A DNA stretch of 64,000 bases from Bombardia bombarda (Eukaryota; Ascomycota; Sordariomycetes; Sordariales; Lasiosphaeriaceae), in the NCBI GenBank assembly GCA_030512295.1, contig JAULSR010000010.1:248001-312000 (forward strand), given 5' to 3'. The notes beneath the pieces are model-generated. The model made no database searches and was not told the DNA's origin. It saw only the letters and a list, made by a program, of their open reading frames with translations. This document shows positions 23,082 through 36,501 of this stretch, piece by piece; position 1 is the stretch's first letter, and each line of letters opens with the position of its first letter. Both the position numbers and the translations under genes were made by a program.

Positions 23082-24914
23082 ACGTGGTTCATAAGCGACC
23101 CGCGCATACAAGCGACCCGCGCACTTTCAGACCGCCTCGCAACCTCCTAACTCAATTACTCCACAACAACATAAGAAAATTAGTTGCATTTAATTATATT
23201 CTCTTCTTTTAAAATCTCTTTAACCTCTTAGCAGGTTCGTATATTATACCTTCCACAGCATCGTAAGCCCGACGGCCTAACTTATATAACACCCCCTTTT
23301 ACTAACCTTTTACTTAATTATTATTATGTAATATTCTTTTATTTAATTAAATTAAACGCATCTTTTATAATAAATACCCCTTTAATTTATACGCGTATTT
23401 TTTTAGCTTTTCGACGTTTTATAAGGGCTTTATTAACTTTACGAAATATTTAAACCTCCTTTTATAGGAGGGTTATTTCGTAAGTAATTAATTTTATACC
23501 TTTTGTTAATTATTTTATAGTTAAAAAAATATTAGTTAAAAAGCTTTTTTAATATTTAATAATATAATATTATATATATTTTAATTATAAAACAGTTTTA
23601 AAAAAAATTATATAATATTTAAAAGATTTATAAATTAACTTTTAAAAAAGGTAGTTTAATTAATATTAATATTTATAATTTAATATTAAAATAGTTTAAA
23701 AGTTATATAATATTAAGTTAATTTTTCGGAAGTTAATTTAAATATTTTTAATTATTATAATATTAAAATAAGCGGTTTTAAATATAAAAAAAAATTGGTT
23801 TTAATAATATAATTAATATAAATTTTAATAAAAACCTTTAATTTTTAGCTATATATTTATTTTAGTATATTAAAATAATTAATATTTAAAGGTTAAATAA
23901 TATATAAAAAATATATATAAAGGTAGAAAGTAATAATATTCTTTTTTTATAAAACTTTTTAAATTAAACCGATAAATAACTTTTATAACCGTTTAAAACA
24001 ATTATTTAATATATACCCATTTGCCGGTTAATAATATATTTATTAAAATATTAAATTTAATTTAAAATTATATTAATATCCGTTTAATTATTTAAGTTTT
24101 AATTATTTAAAAGAAAAAAAAATTATATTTAATATATTAAAAGGTAAAATAATTAATATTTTATATAATTAAAACGGTAATAATATAAAACCGTTATTAT
24201 TTATATATTCGATCGTTATCGTTTATTTTTAATTATTAAATTAAAATTATTTATTTTAATCGTATCGATTTATACGTATAATAACTATATTACTATAAAT
24301 AACTTCTATTATAAAGCTTATTTTACCGAAATTATAAAAATCGTAATTTTAATTATTATATTTTACTTATATATTAATTATAAATCGGAATTATATATTT
24401 ATTAGATTAAGATTTTCGTAAAAGGCCCTTTAAAAGTCGTATACATATAAAAAACGCGTTTTAAACTCGGAACGGTATTATATGAAGTTATATGGCCACT
24501 GCTTGCCGACTGGCTCCGCGCCACGCGTCTTGCGGAGGAGATCGGCCATATCTCGCATATCGTTAATCCGGGGCGGAAATCCTCGCGCATTTAGATCAAG
24601 TATATATTGTAGAAGGGTCTTTTCTTCAATTAAGGTCAAATTGTGCTGGGCATTGCGTTTGTCAACCTTTAGAGTGTAGCCCTTCATTCGGTCGCGGAGG
24701 GTGGTTTTAGGGACGTTATATATCTTTATAGCAAGTCGGAATTAACATTTTTTTTATTATACGAAATGCCTCAATAACAAGAATAATTCTACCTTCTTTT
24801 ATTTATATAAACATTATATTATTATGGAAAAATCGCGTATTAAAATCAAAAGGTTGCAACGCAGTTTAAAAGTGCGCGGGTCGCTTATATACGTGGGTCG
24901 CTTATGAACCACGT
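23082..24914 (-). mobile_element. Complete Fot1/pogo-like transposon, 1833 bp
   Basis: Both terminal inverted repeats are present: each begins ACGTGGTTCATAAGCGACC and extends about 60 bp, and each has two spaced copies of AAGCGACCC(G/A)CG. TA flanks both ends (23080-23081 and 24915-24916). The element lies in the copia copy A sequence, whose two sides rejoin cleanly against copy B. The transposase reads on the minus strand from 24687. Length and TA target fit Fot1/Pot2-type elements. RIP has destroyed the transposase beyond its N-terminal DNA-binding region. Confidence 0.92.
24402..24687 (-). pseudogene. Fot1/pogo transposase, N-terminal DNA-binding region
   Basis: The minus frame from 24687 contains TLIEEKTLLQYILDLNARG, FPPRINDMRDMADLL and EPVGKQWPYNFI, the helix-turn-helix/CENP-B-like start of pogo-family transposases that binds the terminal repeats. 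After a stop the trace continues in other frames (SEFKTRF, YVYDF). The DDE catalytic core cannot be read. Confidence 0.85.
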
Positions 24915-27235
24915 TATAATTTAAATTATTATGGTTCATTCGTATAAGTACCTTATATAAGCGTTCTATCGCTGGATAATTAAATTGTTAGTGTAATTAA
25001 TGTAGTTCCGTTTCCGTTAAGTAGCATTATGCGATAATTTTATTTAAATTATTTAATAAAAGCTAAAGATAGCCCTATTTCAGTATAATCGAATAGCTTT
25101 TACCTTAATAAATTAAAATATTAAGAATATTATTAAAATAAATACTATATTTATTTAGATTTAAAAAATAAAATAAGAAAAAAATATTCGTTAAAACGAT
25201 TTAAAAGTTAATAATTTTAAAAGAAGTTTTTACGGCTATAATTCCGAAAGATATACTCTCTGGGTTGTTTTTAAACCGTATGCGATATTATTTAACTATT
25301 AAGGTATTAATCTTAATATTTAGGACCTTTTTTTAAAATGCTTTAATTTAATTCTTGCTAGCTATTAATATACCTACTGCATATCAAGCATAATACCTTA
25401 GAAGGTTTTTAAATTATATTAGTTTTAAAGATAAAAAAAAGATATAGGTTTATTAAAAAAGTTAATTATTTTATTGCCGTTAACCGGGCCATATATTATT
25501 AAGAAGTTTTTAAATTATAGGTTAAGTGTTGTTTTACGGTTAATTAAGTATCGAAATTAACCTTAATTTTAACTTCGAACTCGCCGGTATCAAAACCTTT
25601 ATATTCGATTAAAAATAAAGCGAAATCGGTTTTTTTTTTATTATATTTTTATATATATTTTCGCTATTAGTTATATTTTAATTAACGTAAAAATCGAGTA
25701 TTTTATAAACTAATAGCTTTATTTTCTATACATAAAGCATTTTTTATTACCTTTAAATAGCTTACGGGGTTTATTATTTATATGGTCCGCTGCCTTAGGG
25801 GTTTATTCGGTAGCCTCCTTTGGTGGTAGATTGTTTGTTTTATCGGGGTTTATTTAAATAATATTAAAGAAAGTTATTAATTATTATTTTTAAATATATA
25901 TTTAGTAATTTTTAATAATATAAAATATTTTTTTAATATAATTAAGTATACTTTATAATATAGGTGAAATAAAATGTCAGCTTTCTTATAAAAATTTGTA
26001 AAGATTTAGATCTTAAAGTTTAAAATATCGTAAAGGTCCGCTTCCGAATTTCTCGTTATTGGGTATATAAATATATTAAAAAATTCGTTCTTAATAATAG
26101 TTATATTTAATTAAGTTTTAACGGTATTATTCTTTTTAAATAGGGTAGAAGCTTTTACGGTAATACTTTTAAGTTTAGAAAAATACGGGTTGCGATATTA
26201 ATTAAAACTTTTCTTTTTTACTTTCGTAATATTATTTAGCTTTTTTATTATACTATTTAAAAACTTTTTTATTTTAAACTAACGTAACGAATTATTACAA
26301 TATTATTCTTTCGTTATTAAAATAAATGCCGTAATTTTTAAAGAAATGTTTAAAGTTAATATAAAAAGTTTTATCGAGGGTTTTAAAATAGTTTTTTATT
26401 CTAATCGATGAAGTTAGATCGGAAGGCTACAAATAAGGCGTGGTTTCGCAATTCCTAGTTATCGAAGCAGTCAACTAAATAAGTATTAAGTCTTCTTGCT
26501 ATAGCTTGGTCTTCGTTTATAAGGTCGAAATTTTTACTTTTTTAAGTTAGGTCGATAATATTAATAATGTGGCTACTCGTATATAAGGTCGTTATTGTAA
26601 TTATTTTTATTGAAAAATATAAATAATTAAATAAAGTTAAAATTTTTCTTTTTAATTACCGAGTTTTTCGCAAAATTGGTACGGAAGGTTATAACCGCTT
26701 CCATCGTACGTAGTGGACGTAAATAGTTAAATAGAGCGTAAGGCTTTTCTTTTAGCTACTTTTAAGGTCTTCGTTTCGGTTATTCCGTACGTTGAAAAGT
26801 CTTTTTCGCGCTCGTAGTTTTGCGTTCGATTGGATTTTTTACGTATATAGTGAGTGCCCTCTTAAATATAGTCTTTTGTGCCGCTTTTTGTCTAGTAATT
26901 GTAGGAATTACGATTATTGTTGCTATCGGAATCCTTGCTGTTCTGCGGTTGGCCTGGTCGGTTAACTACTGATTAAGCTTTAACGAGGATTTTTTAATTT
27001 TAATTAATATATTACGGGCATTATCGATAAAATTTTCCGCTATAAAGTTAGCTTTCATATTAATAACAATAATATTAAGGGGTTTAATATATATATTAAT
27101 TTATATAATTTAAATTACGTTTTATATATTTTTTATTATTATTTTTTAAAAGAATTATATAATTTAGAAAAAGGTAGTTTTATTAATTATATAAATAATT
27201 AGCTTTTTATTAATATATATAACGTTTATTATTAT

Positions 27236-27439
27236 TTTAAGGACATCCCCAAGCACATGCTAGAAGCGTCCCCAAAGATATGCCAGTTATCCCACCATCT
27301 TTGTATATAAGCAGCGGCCCTCGCCCACCTTCCGTTGCGAGGGCCAGGTTGAAGTCTTACGCCAATACCAGTCATTGCTCGCCTTCCCAGTTATCTTCAT
27401 TGTGACCACCTTGATCAGGCGTACCTGCCTTCTCTTACA
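27236..27439 (+). repeat. Solo gypsy-family LTR
   Basis: Starts near TTTAAGGACATCCCC (first bases altered; a CGGACATCC unit present in sisters is missing) and ends CTTCTCTTACA. It includes TGTATATAAGCAGCGGCCC and the GAGGGCCAGG landmark. It interrupts copy B copia sequence and is almost unmutated. Confidence 0.85.
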
Positions 27440-29911
27440 ATTATTTAGTAATTAAAATTAATATCGTTACGGAAGGTAAACTTAAATTTACTAGGGTTAT
27501 TATTATATATTTAATATTAATAATAAAACTTATTAATTTTTTTAATAATATTATAATTTAGGTTATTATAGTTTATTTATATAAGTATTTTATATAGGTG
27601 TTTTATTATTAAATAACCGAAATATTAATATAATTAATATAACTTTATTTTTATAAGGTAGTAGTACTATACGATAGTTTTTTTTTAAATTATTTAATAA
27701 AAGTTAAGGGTAGCTTTATTTTCGTACAATTAAATAACTTTTATTTTGATAAATTAAAATATTAAGGATATTATTAAAATAAATATTATATTTATTTATA
27801 TTTAAAAATAAAATAGGAAAAAAATATTCTTTAAAACGATTTGGAAGTTAATAGTTTTAAAAGGAGTTTTTACGATTATTATTCTGAAAAATATACTCTT
27901 TGGGTTGTTTTTAAATTATATATAATATTATATAATTATTAAAATATATTTTAATATTTGGGACTTTTTTTTAAAGCGTTTTAATTTAGTTTTCGTTAAC
28001 TATTAATATATTAATTATATTTATATTAAGTATAATGCTTTAAAAGGTTTTTAAATTATATTGGTTTTAAAAAATAAAAAAAATGCAAGTTTATTCGGAA
28101 ATTATTTAAATAGGTTAATTATTATTATTATATATATTATTATTTAATTATTAAAAAAGTTAATTATTTTATTGCCGTTAATTAGGTTATATATTATTAA
28201 AAAGTTTTTAAATTATAGGTTAGGTACTGTTTTTATAGTTAATTAGGTATTAAAGTTAATTTTAATTTCGACTTTAAATTCGCCGGTATTAAAACTTTTA
28301 TATTTAATTAGAAATAAAGCGAAATCGGTTTTTTTTATAATATTTTTATATATATATTTTTTTTATTAGTTATTATTTTAATCGGCGTTTAAAAATTAAA
28401 TGCTTTATAAATTAATAATTTTATTTTTTATATATAAAATATTTTTTTATCACTTTTAAATAGCTTTATAGGGTTTGTTATTACGTAATTTATTATTTTA
28501 AAGGTTTGTTCGGTAGTTTTTTAGCGGTAAATTATTCGTTTTTATATTATCGATTGATTTAATATTAATTAATGTTTTTTTAATTTTTAATTAGTAATAT
28601 ATTACTATTAATAGGTAGTTTTTTCGAAACGTATATAAATATTTTATAGCGTTTTTTAGCTTAAAGGTAATGTTTTCAAAACTAAAAGTTAATTTTATTA
28701 TTATTAATTTATATATTTTTATATTTTAATATATATTAAACAATTATTCCGTTAAATTTTGGTCCTTTTTATTATTATTTAATATTAAGAATTTTTTATA
28801 GATTTTTTATAATTTATTTATAAAAATTTCGAAATATTATAATAGATTTTTATTAAAGTTTATTTAAATAATATTAAAAAAGGTTATTAATTGTTATTTT
28901 TAAATATATATTTAACGGTTTTTAATAATATAAAAGAATTTTTTAATACGATTAATTATTTTATTAAAATTAAAATTCTTTTTTATTAAATAATTAAAAT
29001 AAATATATCGAAAGATTGTTTTCGGTAATAATTATATTTAATTAGGTTTTAATAGTATTATTTGTCTTTAATAGGGTAGGAGTTTTTACGGTAATACTTT
29101 TAAATTTAAAAAAGTACGGGTTATAATATAATTAAAACTTTTTTCCTTTATTTTCGTAATATTACTTAGTTTTTTCGTTAAGTTATTCGGGAGCTTTTTT
29201 ATTTTGAGCTAATGTAATAAATTGCTATGATATTATTCCTTCGTTATTAAAATAAATGCTATAATTTTTAAGGAAGTATTTAAAGTTGGTACGGAGAGTT
29301 TTATCGAGAGTTTTAAAGTAGTTTTCTATTTAGTTAATAAAGTCGGATTAGAAAGCTATAAATAAGGCATAGTTTCGCAATTTCTAATTATCGTAGATCT
29401 CGAAGCAATTAATTAGGTAGGTGTTATGTCTTTTTATTATAGTTTAATTTTCGTTTATAAGGTCGAAATCTTTACTTTCTTAAATTAGGTCGGTAATATT
29501 AATAATACGGCTGTTCGTACGTAAGGTCGCCATCGTAATTATCTTTATCGAGGGATATAAGTAATTAAATAAAATTAAAGCTTTTCTTTTTAATTACCGA
29601 ATTTTTCGCGAGGTTGGTGCGGAGGGTTATAACCGCTTCCGTCGTGCGTGGTGGACGTAGATAGTTAATTGGAGCGTAAGGCTTTTTTTTTAGTTACTTT
29701 TAAGGTTTTTGTTTTTGGTTGTTCTGTGCGTTAAAGAGTCTCTTTCGCGCTTGTAGTCCTGCATTCGATTGGGTTTTTTATATATTTAATACTTTTTCAA
29801 ATATAGTCCTTCGTGCCGCTTCCTGTCTAGCAATCGTAGGAATTACGATCATTACCGTTGTTAGAATCCTTACTGTTCTGCGGTTAGCTTAGTCGGTTAA
29901 TTACTAATTAA

Positions 29912-30159
29912 TGTTGGAATAATAAAGTTATTTATATAAGTTATTATAATAACTATAGAAAACGGGTTAGGGGTTATTGTTATTATATTTTTTTGTTTGT
30001 TTATATAAAAGGATTATGAACTACGGGGATAGGAAGTGGGTGGTTTTGGAGGGGTTTTAGGGACACGTGACTAGTTTCCTACTATTTTATACACCTTTTA
30101 CCCTGTTAACTAATTATAGCTCTATAGCTACATGCCCCTAATTAATCGTAAATCCGATA
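29912..30159 (-). repeat. Copia-family LTR (5' LTR of copy B)
   Basis: Bounded by TGTTGGAATAATAAAG and TAAATCCGATA; more RIP-altered than its sisters. It lies exactly at the turning point between minus-strand copies A/B and plus-strand copy C. Flanking 5-mers differ (ATTAA and ATTTT), so it is not a simple solo insertion. Confidence 0.85.
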
Positions 30160-32999
30160 ATTTTAATAATAAAATAGCTCAAATTTGAAAATATATATTT
30201 AATAATATGTTCCAAAGAAATTAATAATTAAATTAATTTTTTTTTCTTTTCGTCCTTAAATATTAAATAAAATTAAAAAAATTTAAAAAATTAATTATTA
30301 TAATTTTAAATATATTTATTTTTATTTCGTTTATTACCGAGGACGAATCTTTCGATATATCCGAATACCCGACTAATATAATACCACGAATGTTGATAGA
30401 CCTTATTAAGATGTATAATAATAACGATGAAAAGTTTAGAGGCGGACTTTACGATATTTTGGATTTTAAAGTCCAGATTTTTATAGACTTTTATAAGAAA
30501 GCCGATATTCCACCCCACCTATATTATAAAATATATTTAATTATATTAAAAAAAAAAGCCAAATAGTTTTACTTCGACCGTTTAATAAAGGAAAACGAGA
30601 TAATTAACCGTACTAAAGAATTCTTCCATACCATTAAAAACCGCTAAATATATATTTAAAAATAGCGAGTAATAACTTTTTTCAAAATTATCTAAGCGAA
30701 CCCCGATAAAAATTTGTCGTAATATTTCGAAATCTTTGTAAATAAATTATAAAAGATTTATAAAAGATTATCGATATTAAATAATTATAAAGAAAACTAA
30801 AGCTTAACGGAGTAATTGTTTAATATATATTAAGGAATAGAAGTATATAAACTAATAATAATAAAACTAACTTCTAGTTTTAAAAGCGTTACTTTTAAGC
30901 TAAAGAATGTTATAAGTATTTATATACGTTTTAAGAAAATTACCCGTTAATAATAATAGTATCTTACCGATTAAAAACTGGAAAACGTTAATTAATATTA
31001 GGTTGATTAACGATACAAAAGCGGACAATTTATTACTAAAGGAAGTTACCGAACGAATCCTTAAAGCGGCGGACCACGTAATATTAAACCTTATAAATTA
31101 TTTAAAGGTAATAAAAAGTGTTTCGTATATAAAAAATAAAGCTATTAGTTTATAAAATATCCGATCCTTAAACGTTAACTAAAATATAATTAGTAACGAA
31201 AATATATATAAAAATTAAATAAAGAAAAAACTAATTTCGTTTAATTTTTAATCGAATTCGAAAGTGTCGATACCGGCGGGCTCGAAGCCGAGACTGAGGC
31301 TAATTTCGAAATATAGCTAACCGTAAAAACAATATTTAAACTAAAGTTTAAAAGCTTTTTAACGGTATATGGCTTAGTTAACGGCGAGGAGATAATTAAC
31401 TTTTTTAATAATTAAATAATAATATATATAATAACGATAACCAACCTATTTAAACGATCTTCGAACGAACCCGCATCCCTTTTCTATTTTAAAAGCTAAT
31501 ACAATTTAGAGACCTTTTAAAGCATTATGCTTAATATAGGTATAATAAATATATTAATAACTAACGAAAATTAAGTTAAAATATTTTAAAAGAAAGTCCC
31601 GAGTATTAAAATTAATACCTTAACGGCTAAATAATATTGTATACGGTTTAAAGATAACCTAAAAAGTGTATTTTTTAGAATTATAGCCGTAAAAACTCCC
31701 TTTAAAATTATTAACTTTTAAATCGTTTTAACGAATATCCCGTTTTTATTTTATCTTTCGGATATAAATAAGTATAATATTTATTTTAATAATATTTTTA
31801 ATATTTTAATTTATCGAGGTAAGGGTTATCCGATCGTATAGAAATAGGGCTATTTTTAGCTTTTATTAAACGATATAAAGAAGATTATTATATAATGCTA
31901 TTTAATAGAAACGGAGCTACGTTAATTATACCGATAATTCGGTTATCCGGCAATAAAACGCCTATATAAAGTACTTATACGAGCAGGCTATAATAATTTG
32001 GATTATAGTATTATTAAAAAGATTAAGAAGTTTTATTATATATTAAATATAAGGTAGCAACCCCGGCAGATTTAAATTTACTTTTTATAATAATATTAAC
32101 TTTAATTACTATATAATAATAAATATTATATATATCGATAAAAGGCTAGTTATTTACGTTATTAATGAAGCTACTTTTTTTTAAACCGTACGATTTTTTT
32201 AAAAAATAATAATAAAAATAATATAAAACGTAATTTGTTATATAAATATATACGTTAGATTATTTAATGTTATCGTTATTACTATAAGAACTAACTTTAT
32301 AACGGAAAAATTCGTTAATAACGCTTATAATATATTGATTAAAATTAAAGAAGTTCTTATTAAAGTTTATAATTTTATTAATAAGTTAAAACGGTATTAT
32401 AAATTATTTAAACGAATATATAAAATTATAATAGATTTATAAAGCGTTAATATTACGGCAAATTAAACTTTCTAAATAGTTATTAAAATAATTAACGATA
32501 TTATAGGCCTAAACGGCTTAATACTTATACTTTTTATTTTCGGAACGTATCTTAAAATAACTAACTTATCGGCCCGATTTTTTTCTATCAAAATACGTAC
32601 GAAAGTAATACAAAAGGCGATGACAAAAATACGCACCCTTAAGGTAAAAAGATAAATATCCGAAGCTTTAAGTACCCGTAACGGCCCGAATAATTTGAAA
32701 ACATTTAACCTCCTTTTTTAAAGCGAAGTAAAGGTGTGGCAAGAAGCTTATAAGTGGACCGGCTTATATATATTGCTCGCACGCGATGGAGAAACCTATA
32801 CGGTTAAAGTTAACGATAAATCTATTAATTTTTATATCGTAGTAGTCAAACTATATTATTATAATAATTTAATTATTACCCTAACCTAAGATAAAAATAA
32901 AAGACCTCCTCGTAATAATAATGACCGCGACGACGAATGGACTCCCCTATAGGAAGAAACCCGAGTACTAAGGCGGCGAGGACGTCCCCCTAGGTTAAA

Positions 33000-34587
33000 G
33001 AACAAGGCGAAGCCGAATCCTAGTATGGATATAACGATAACTGAGGGCATAGACCTTACAATAACCTATTTAATAGCGAAAGAGATTAAGGATTATAACC
33101 TAGCAATCCGACTCCGCCAGGAAGGGAAGATTCCAATAGCTGGCGAACCTTTCTCCCTTTCTGATCAAAAGGAAGTCGAAGCCCTTATTAAACGAAGTAT
33201 TTTTATATTCTAAAAGTATAACCCGGAGAAGCATAAAAATATACATATCTTTAAGTCGCGTATGGTACGAGAGGTCAAAGGCAAGGAAACGGACTCTCCG
33301 TATAAGAAATCCCGGCTTATAATATAAGGCCATAACAATTAAGGTAAAAAACTAGTGTTAACGCAAAGCCCTACAATCCAACGAGCGAACTAACGGATTC
33401 TAATTGCCCTGGCACCCTCCTTAATCCAGCAGGGAATGATGCTATAGATCCGAAACATCACGCAAGCATACATACAGTTTATAACGGCACTTTAACGTAC
33501 GATTTTAGCCTACCTTCCTAAGCAAATTCGTTATAATTATCCGAAAGGGATAATCATGGAGGTAGTCAAGCCGTTATACGGTATAGCCGAAGCAGGCACG
33601 TACTGGTGGGCAACCTACTTTAAGCATTATCGAAACCGACTAAGCATAACCATATTAACCTACAATCCATGCCTATTAATCACGTTAAACGATTTAAAAT
33701 ATTTTATAGTCGTTAGTATGTAAATTAACGATACGATTAGCCTTAGCAATCTAGGTTTTGAAGCTTTAGAGGAGGAGATGATTAAAGAAGCTAAGTTTAT
33801 AGCTAAACCAAAATAAAAACTAACTCCGGCTAACCCGCTCACGTTTAACGGATACATTTTAACCTTCCGAAAGGATGATATATTGGCCCTACGGCAGAAG
33901 AAGCAAGGCGAGAAGCTTAAAATCGTAACTAATATTTAAAAATACGTCGAATAGCGAGCACGCGGCGCGTATATCGCATCGATCTGTCAACTTAAAGCCG
34001 TATTCGACCTTAAAAAACCTTAGAAAAAAGACGTTATTAAGATAAATAAGCGAATTAAATAGCAAATGGAACACGTCGACCGAAATATTAATTATATTCC
34101 TTTTAACTTGTATAGCTAGACTATTCGTTTACGTAAACGCTTTATTCGCTAACAACAAAAACCTAAGCTTACAAATTAAATACGTAATCTTCCTAACGAA
34201 CGAAAAGACGGATGAAGGAAGCTTCACGATGATAGGAAATATAATTTATTAGTTATTAACCAAATATAAACAGATTATAAAAAGCGTACTAGCTTCAGAG
34301 ATCTACGCGATGGCCAACAGCGTTGACGCAGGCATTTCCTTCAACATAACGATCAATATAATCCTAACTAAATTAAGTATCCCGAGCATCCCTATAATCG
34401 TCTATACCGACTCTTTCTCTCTATATAAATACTTAGTCAAACTGGGCACTACGAAAGAGAAGCGGCTTATGATAGATATCATGAGTATGAGGCAGGCATA
34501 CAAGAAGCAGGAGATCTTTAAAGTCCGTTGGATCAACGGAAACGACAACCCGGCCGACGCGATAACGAAGTCAACACCCAACTAGTC
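33000..34587 (+). pseudogene. Copia pol remnant, copy C: reverse transcriptase and RNase H
   Basis: RVT_2-type RT traces include VVKPLYGIAEAGTYWW and, near 33718, a catalytic-box equivalent reading stop-INDT, where fungal copia elements usually have two Asp. RNase H is open at 34310-34585 with YTDSFSLYKYLVKLG, KVRWINGNDNPADAITK and the last acidic residues intact. A purine-rich tract (AAGGGAGGAAGTAG) precedes the LTR at 34724 as a plausible polypurine primer. Scattered stops kill it. Confidence 0.85.
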
Positions 34588-34723
34588 CCTACAGGCCCTC
34601 ATTGACAACAATACGTTAAAAGTAGGAATTCAAGCTTCCGTAAAACGGAATAGGAAGGACAACAAGTAGCAAGGCCCTCAACAAGGGAGGAAGTAGTCGT
34701 TGGAAAAAGTAAAAGATTGCCAA

Positions 34724-34968
34724 TGTCGGATTTACGATCAATCAGAGGCATACAGCCGTCAGGCTGTGATTGGTCGATAGGATGCAAAACAGTGGGGAGC
34801 TGGTCACGTATCCCAGGAACCCCTCCAAAACCACCCACTTCCTGTCCCCGTAGTTCGTGATCCTTTTACATAGAAAAGCAGATCAAAATACAACAACAAC
34901 AACCCCCAACTAACCCGTTCTCTACTGTTACTATAGTGACTAGTACGAATGACCTTGTCATTCCAACA
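34724..34968 (+). repeat. 3' LTR of copia copy C
   Basis: Bounded by TGTCGGATTTACGATC and GTCATTCCAACA; the least mutated LTR of this family in the window. Inverted terminal TGTYGGA/TCCRACA. It carries CAACAACAACAACCCC and a GCCGTCAGGC motif. Confidence 0.9.
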
Positions 34969-35517
34969 AGTTCTCTAACTAGTATTTTTTTAACCGTAAA
35001 ACAGTTAATAAAAGATATAAAATTAATTACTTACGAAATAACCCTCCTACGGAAAGAGGTTCGGATATTTCGCAAAGCTAATAAAGCCTTTATAAAGCGT
35101 TAGAAAGTTAAGAAAACACGCGTAAAAAGTTTAAATATTTTATAAAGCTAATAAAGCTTTTATAAAGCGTCGGAAAATTAAAAAAAACATATATACGAAC
35201 TGGGGGGCACTTACTATAAAAGATATACTTAGTTTAATTAAATAGAAAAACATTGCATAGCAGCAGTCAGGCAAAAAGTTGGCAGAAAGGGGTGCTGCAC
35301 AAGCTAGGCCGTCGGGCTTACGACGTTGTGGAAGGTGCGGCAAAACTAGGCATAATATACGAACCTGCTAGAAAGCTAAAAAGATTTTAGAAGAAGAGAA
35401 TGTAATTGAATGCAACTAATTTTCTTATATTATTATAAAATAATTAAGTTAAGAGGTTGCGACGCGGTCTAAAAGTGCGCGGGTCGCTTATATACGCGGG
35501 TCGCTTATAAACCACGT
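34969..35517 (+). mobile_element. Fot1-like element, 3' fragment with right TIR
   Basis: It starts at the copia LTR edge and matches the reverse complement of 23082-23570 to the end, with AAGCTAGGCCGTCGGGC and a right terminal repeat ending AACCACGT at 35517, then TA. A stretch near 35120-35180 repeats part of itself (AAAGCTAATAAAGC), a small local duplication. This is the remaining half of the element into which copia copy C inserted. Confidence 0.82.
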
Positions 35518-36501
35518 TAAAGTATTAAAGTTAAATCATAGGTTTAATATAAAATTTATAAGAAATTAAATTTTAATTAATATATTAAAGTTTCATTTAA
35601 TATAAATGAAAAAGAAATAGCGTAATTTTTAAAGAAGAAAAAAGTTGTCACGCCGGCTAAAAACGTTAATATTAAATTTTAATTTTATAAGGTTATATCG
35701 TTGTTAATACCTTGTATTTAAATTTTAAAGTAATTATAAATACGGTGTTTTATTTTTTAAAAAACTAGGCAATTTTTACTTTTAATATTACTTTTTACGT
35801 TTTTTATTTTCTTTTTTAATTTTATAATTTTCGTTATACTTTTTTTAATTATTCAATTTTTATAAAGAATTTTATAATGAAGCTTATTAATTATAATTGT
35901 ATATTTTCTAAAGTTATTATATTAAAGTTAAAATTAAGTTAAATAAACTTTAAAAGCAATACCTTTATTTTTGTTATAAATGAAAAAGAAATAGGGTAAA
36001 GAATATTATTATTCTATATTATAAAATATTTAATTTTAAAAAAAACTTAAAGAATTATAATTCTATTTATTAAGTATTATAATTATTATATTATTAAAAT
36101 AATATTTTTAAAAGAACTTTTAATATTCTAAGCAGGTAATAAAGTTTTAAGTGAAATATAATTATTTATATAAAATAAAAATCTTATTTTATAATATAAA
36201 GCAATTAGGTAGGTTTATTATATAATTAAAAATTAGTTTTACTTTTTTACGGTTATAAATATTTATTTTAATATAAACCTTTATAATATAATATTATTAT
36301 ATAACTATCTTTATAAATATATATATATCGCCGAATTATTAAAAATATTCTATTATATTATTTTTAAAAAGTTTTTTATAACTTCTAACAATTACTATGT
36401 TTTTAATAATATTATTTTTTAAACGAATATTTTTATAAAAGGAGTTTATTCCGAGTTTTTACGAATTTTATTATTTTGTTAAAAAAATTTATTAAACTAT
36501 A
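35518..36501. other. RIP-degraded sequence, nothing recognisable
   Basis: AT-rich throughout with no repeat end or protein trace that I can assign. Confidence 0.55.

Larger units (their letters stand above)
20242..26977 (-). mobile_element. Degenerate Ty1/copia retrotransposon, copy A (interrupted)
   Basis: Read on the minus strand from 26977 down: leader, gag, then (after the Fot1 insertion at 23082-24914) integrase, reverse transcriptase and RNase H, ending in the LTR at 20242-20474. The integrase-before-RT order identifies Ty1/copia. The sequence 24915-26977 is collinear with 27545-29911 of copy B, and 20475-22900 mirrors the 3' half of copy C (32800-34723). The 5' LTR expected near 26978 is absent: the leader runs straight into the pol sequence of copy B. 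Mutation load is light near the 3' LTR and heavy elsewhere. Confidence 0.82.
26978..30159 (-). mobile_element. Degenerate Ty1/copia retrotransposon, copy B (5' half)
   Basis: Read on the minus strand: LTR (30159-29912), leader, gag-like region, protease/linker, then integrase sequence ending at 26978, where it abuts the leader of copy A. RT and RNase H are missing. It is interrupted by a gypsy solo LTR at 27236-27439. The gag trace near 28500-28990 matches the gag region of copy C. Heavily mutated. Confidence 0.78.
30160..34968 (+). mobile_element. Degenerate Ty1/copia retrotransposon, copy C (opposite orientation)
   Basis: Plus-strand order: gag (about 30330-31150, with EYPTNIIPRMLIDLI, GGLYDILDFK and a knuckle-like scrap CFVYKK), integrase region (about 31900-32700), RT (33000-33950), RNase H (34290-34585) and 3' LTR (34724-34968). 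It lacks its own 5' LTR and leader: its sequence begins at the inverted LTR of copy B. The 3' LTR is followed by Fot1-like sequence, so the copy jumped into a Fot1 element. Mutation is heavy in the 5' half and light in the 3' third. Confidence 0.85.
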
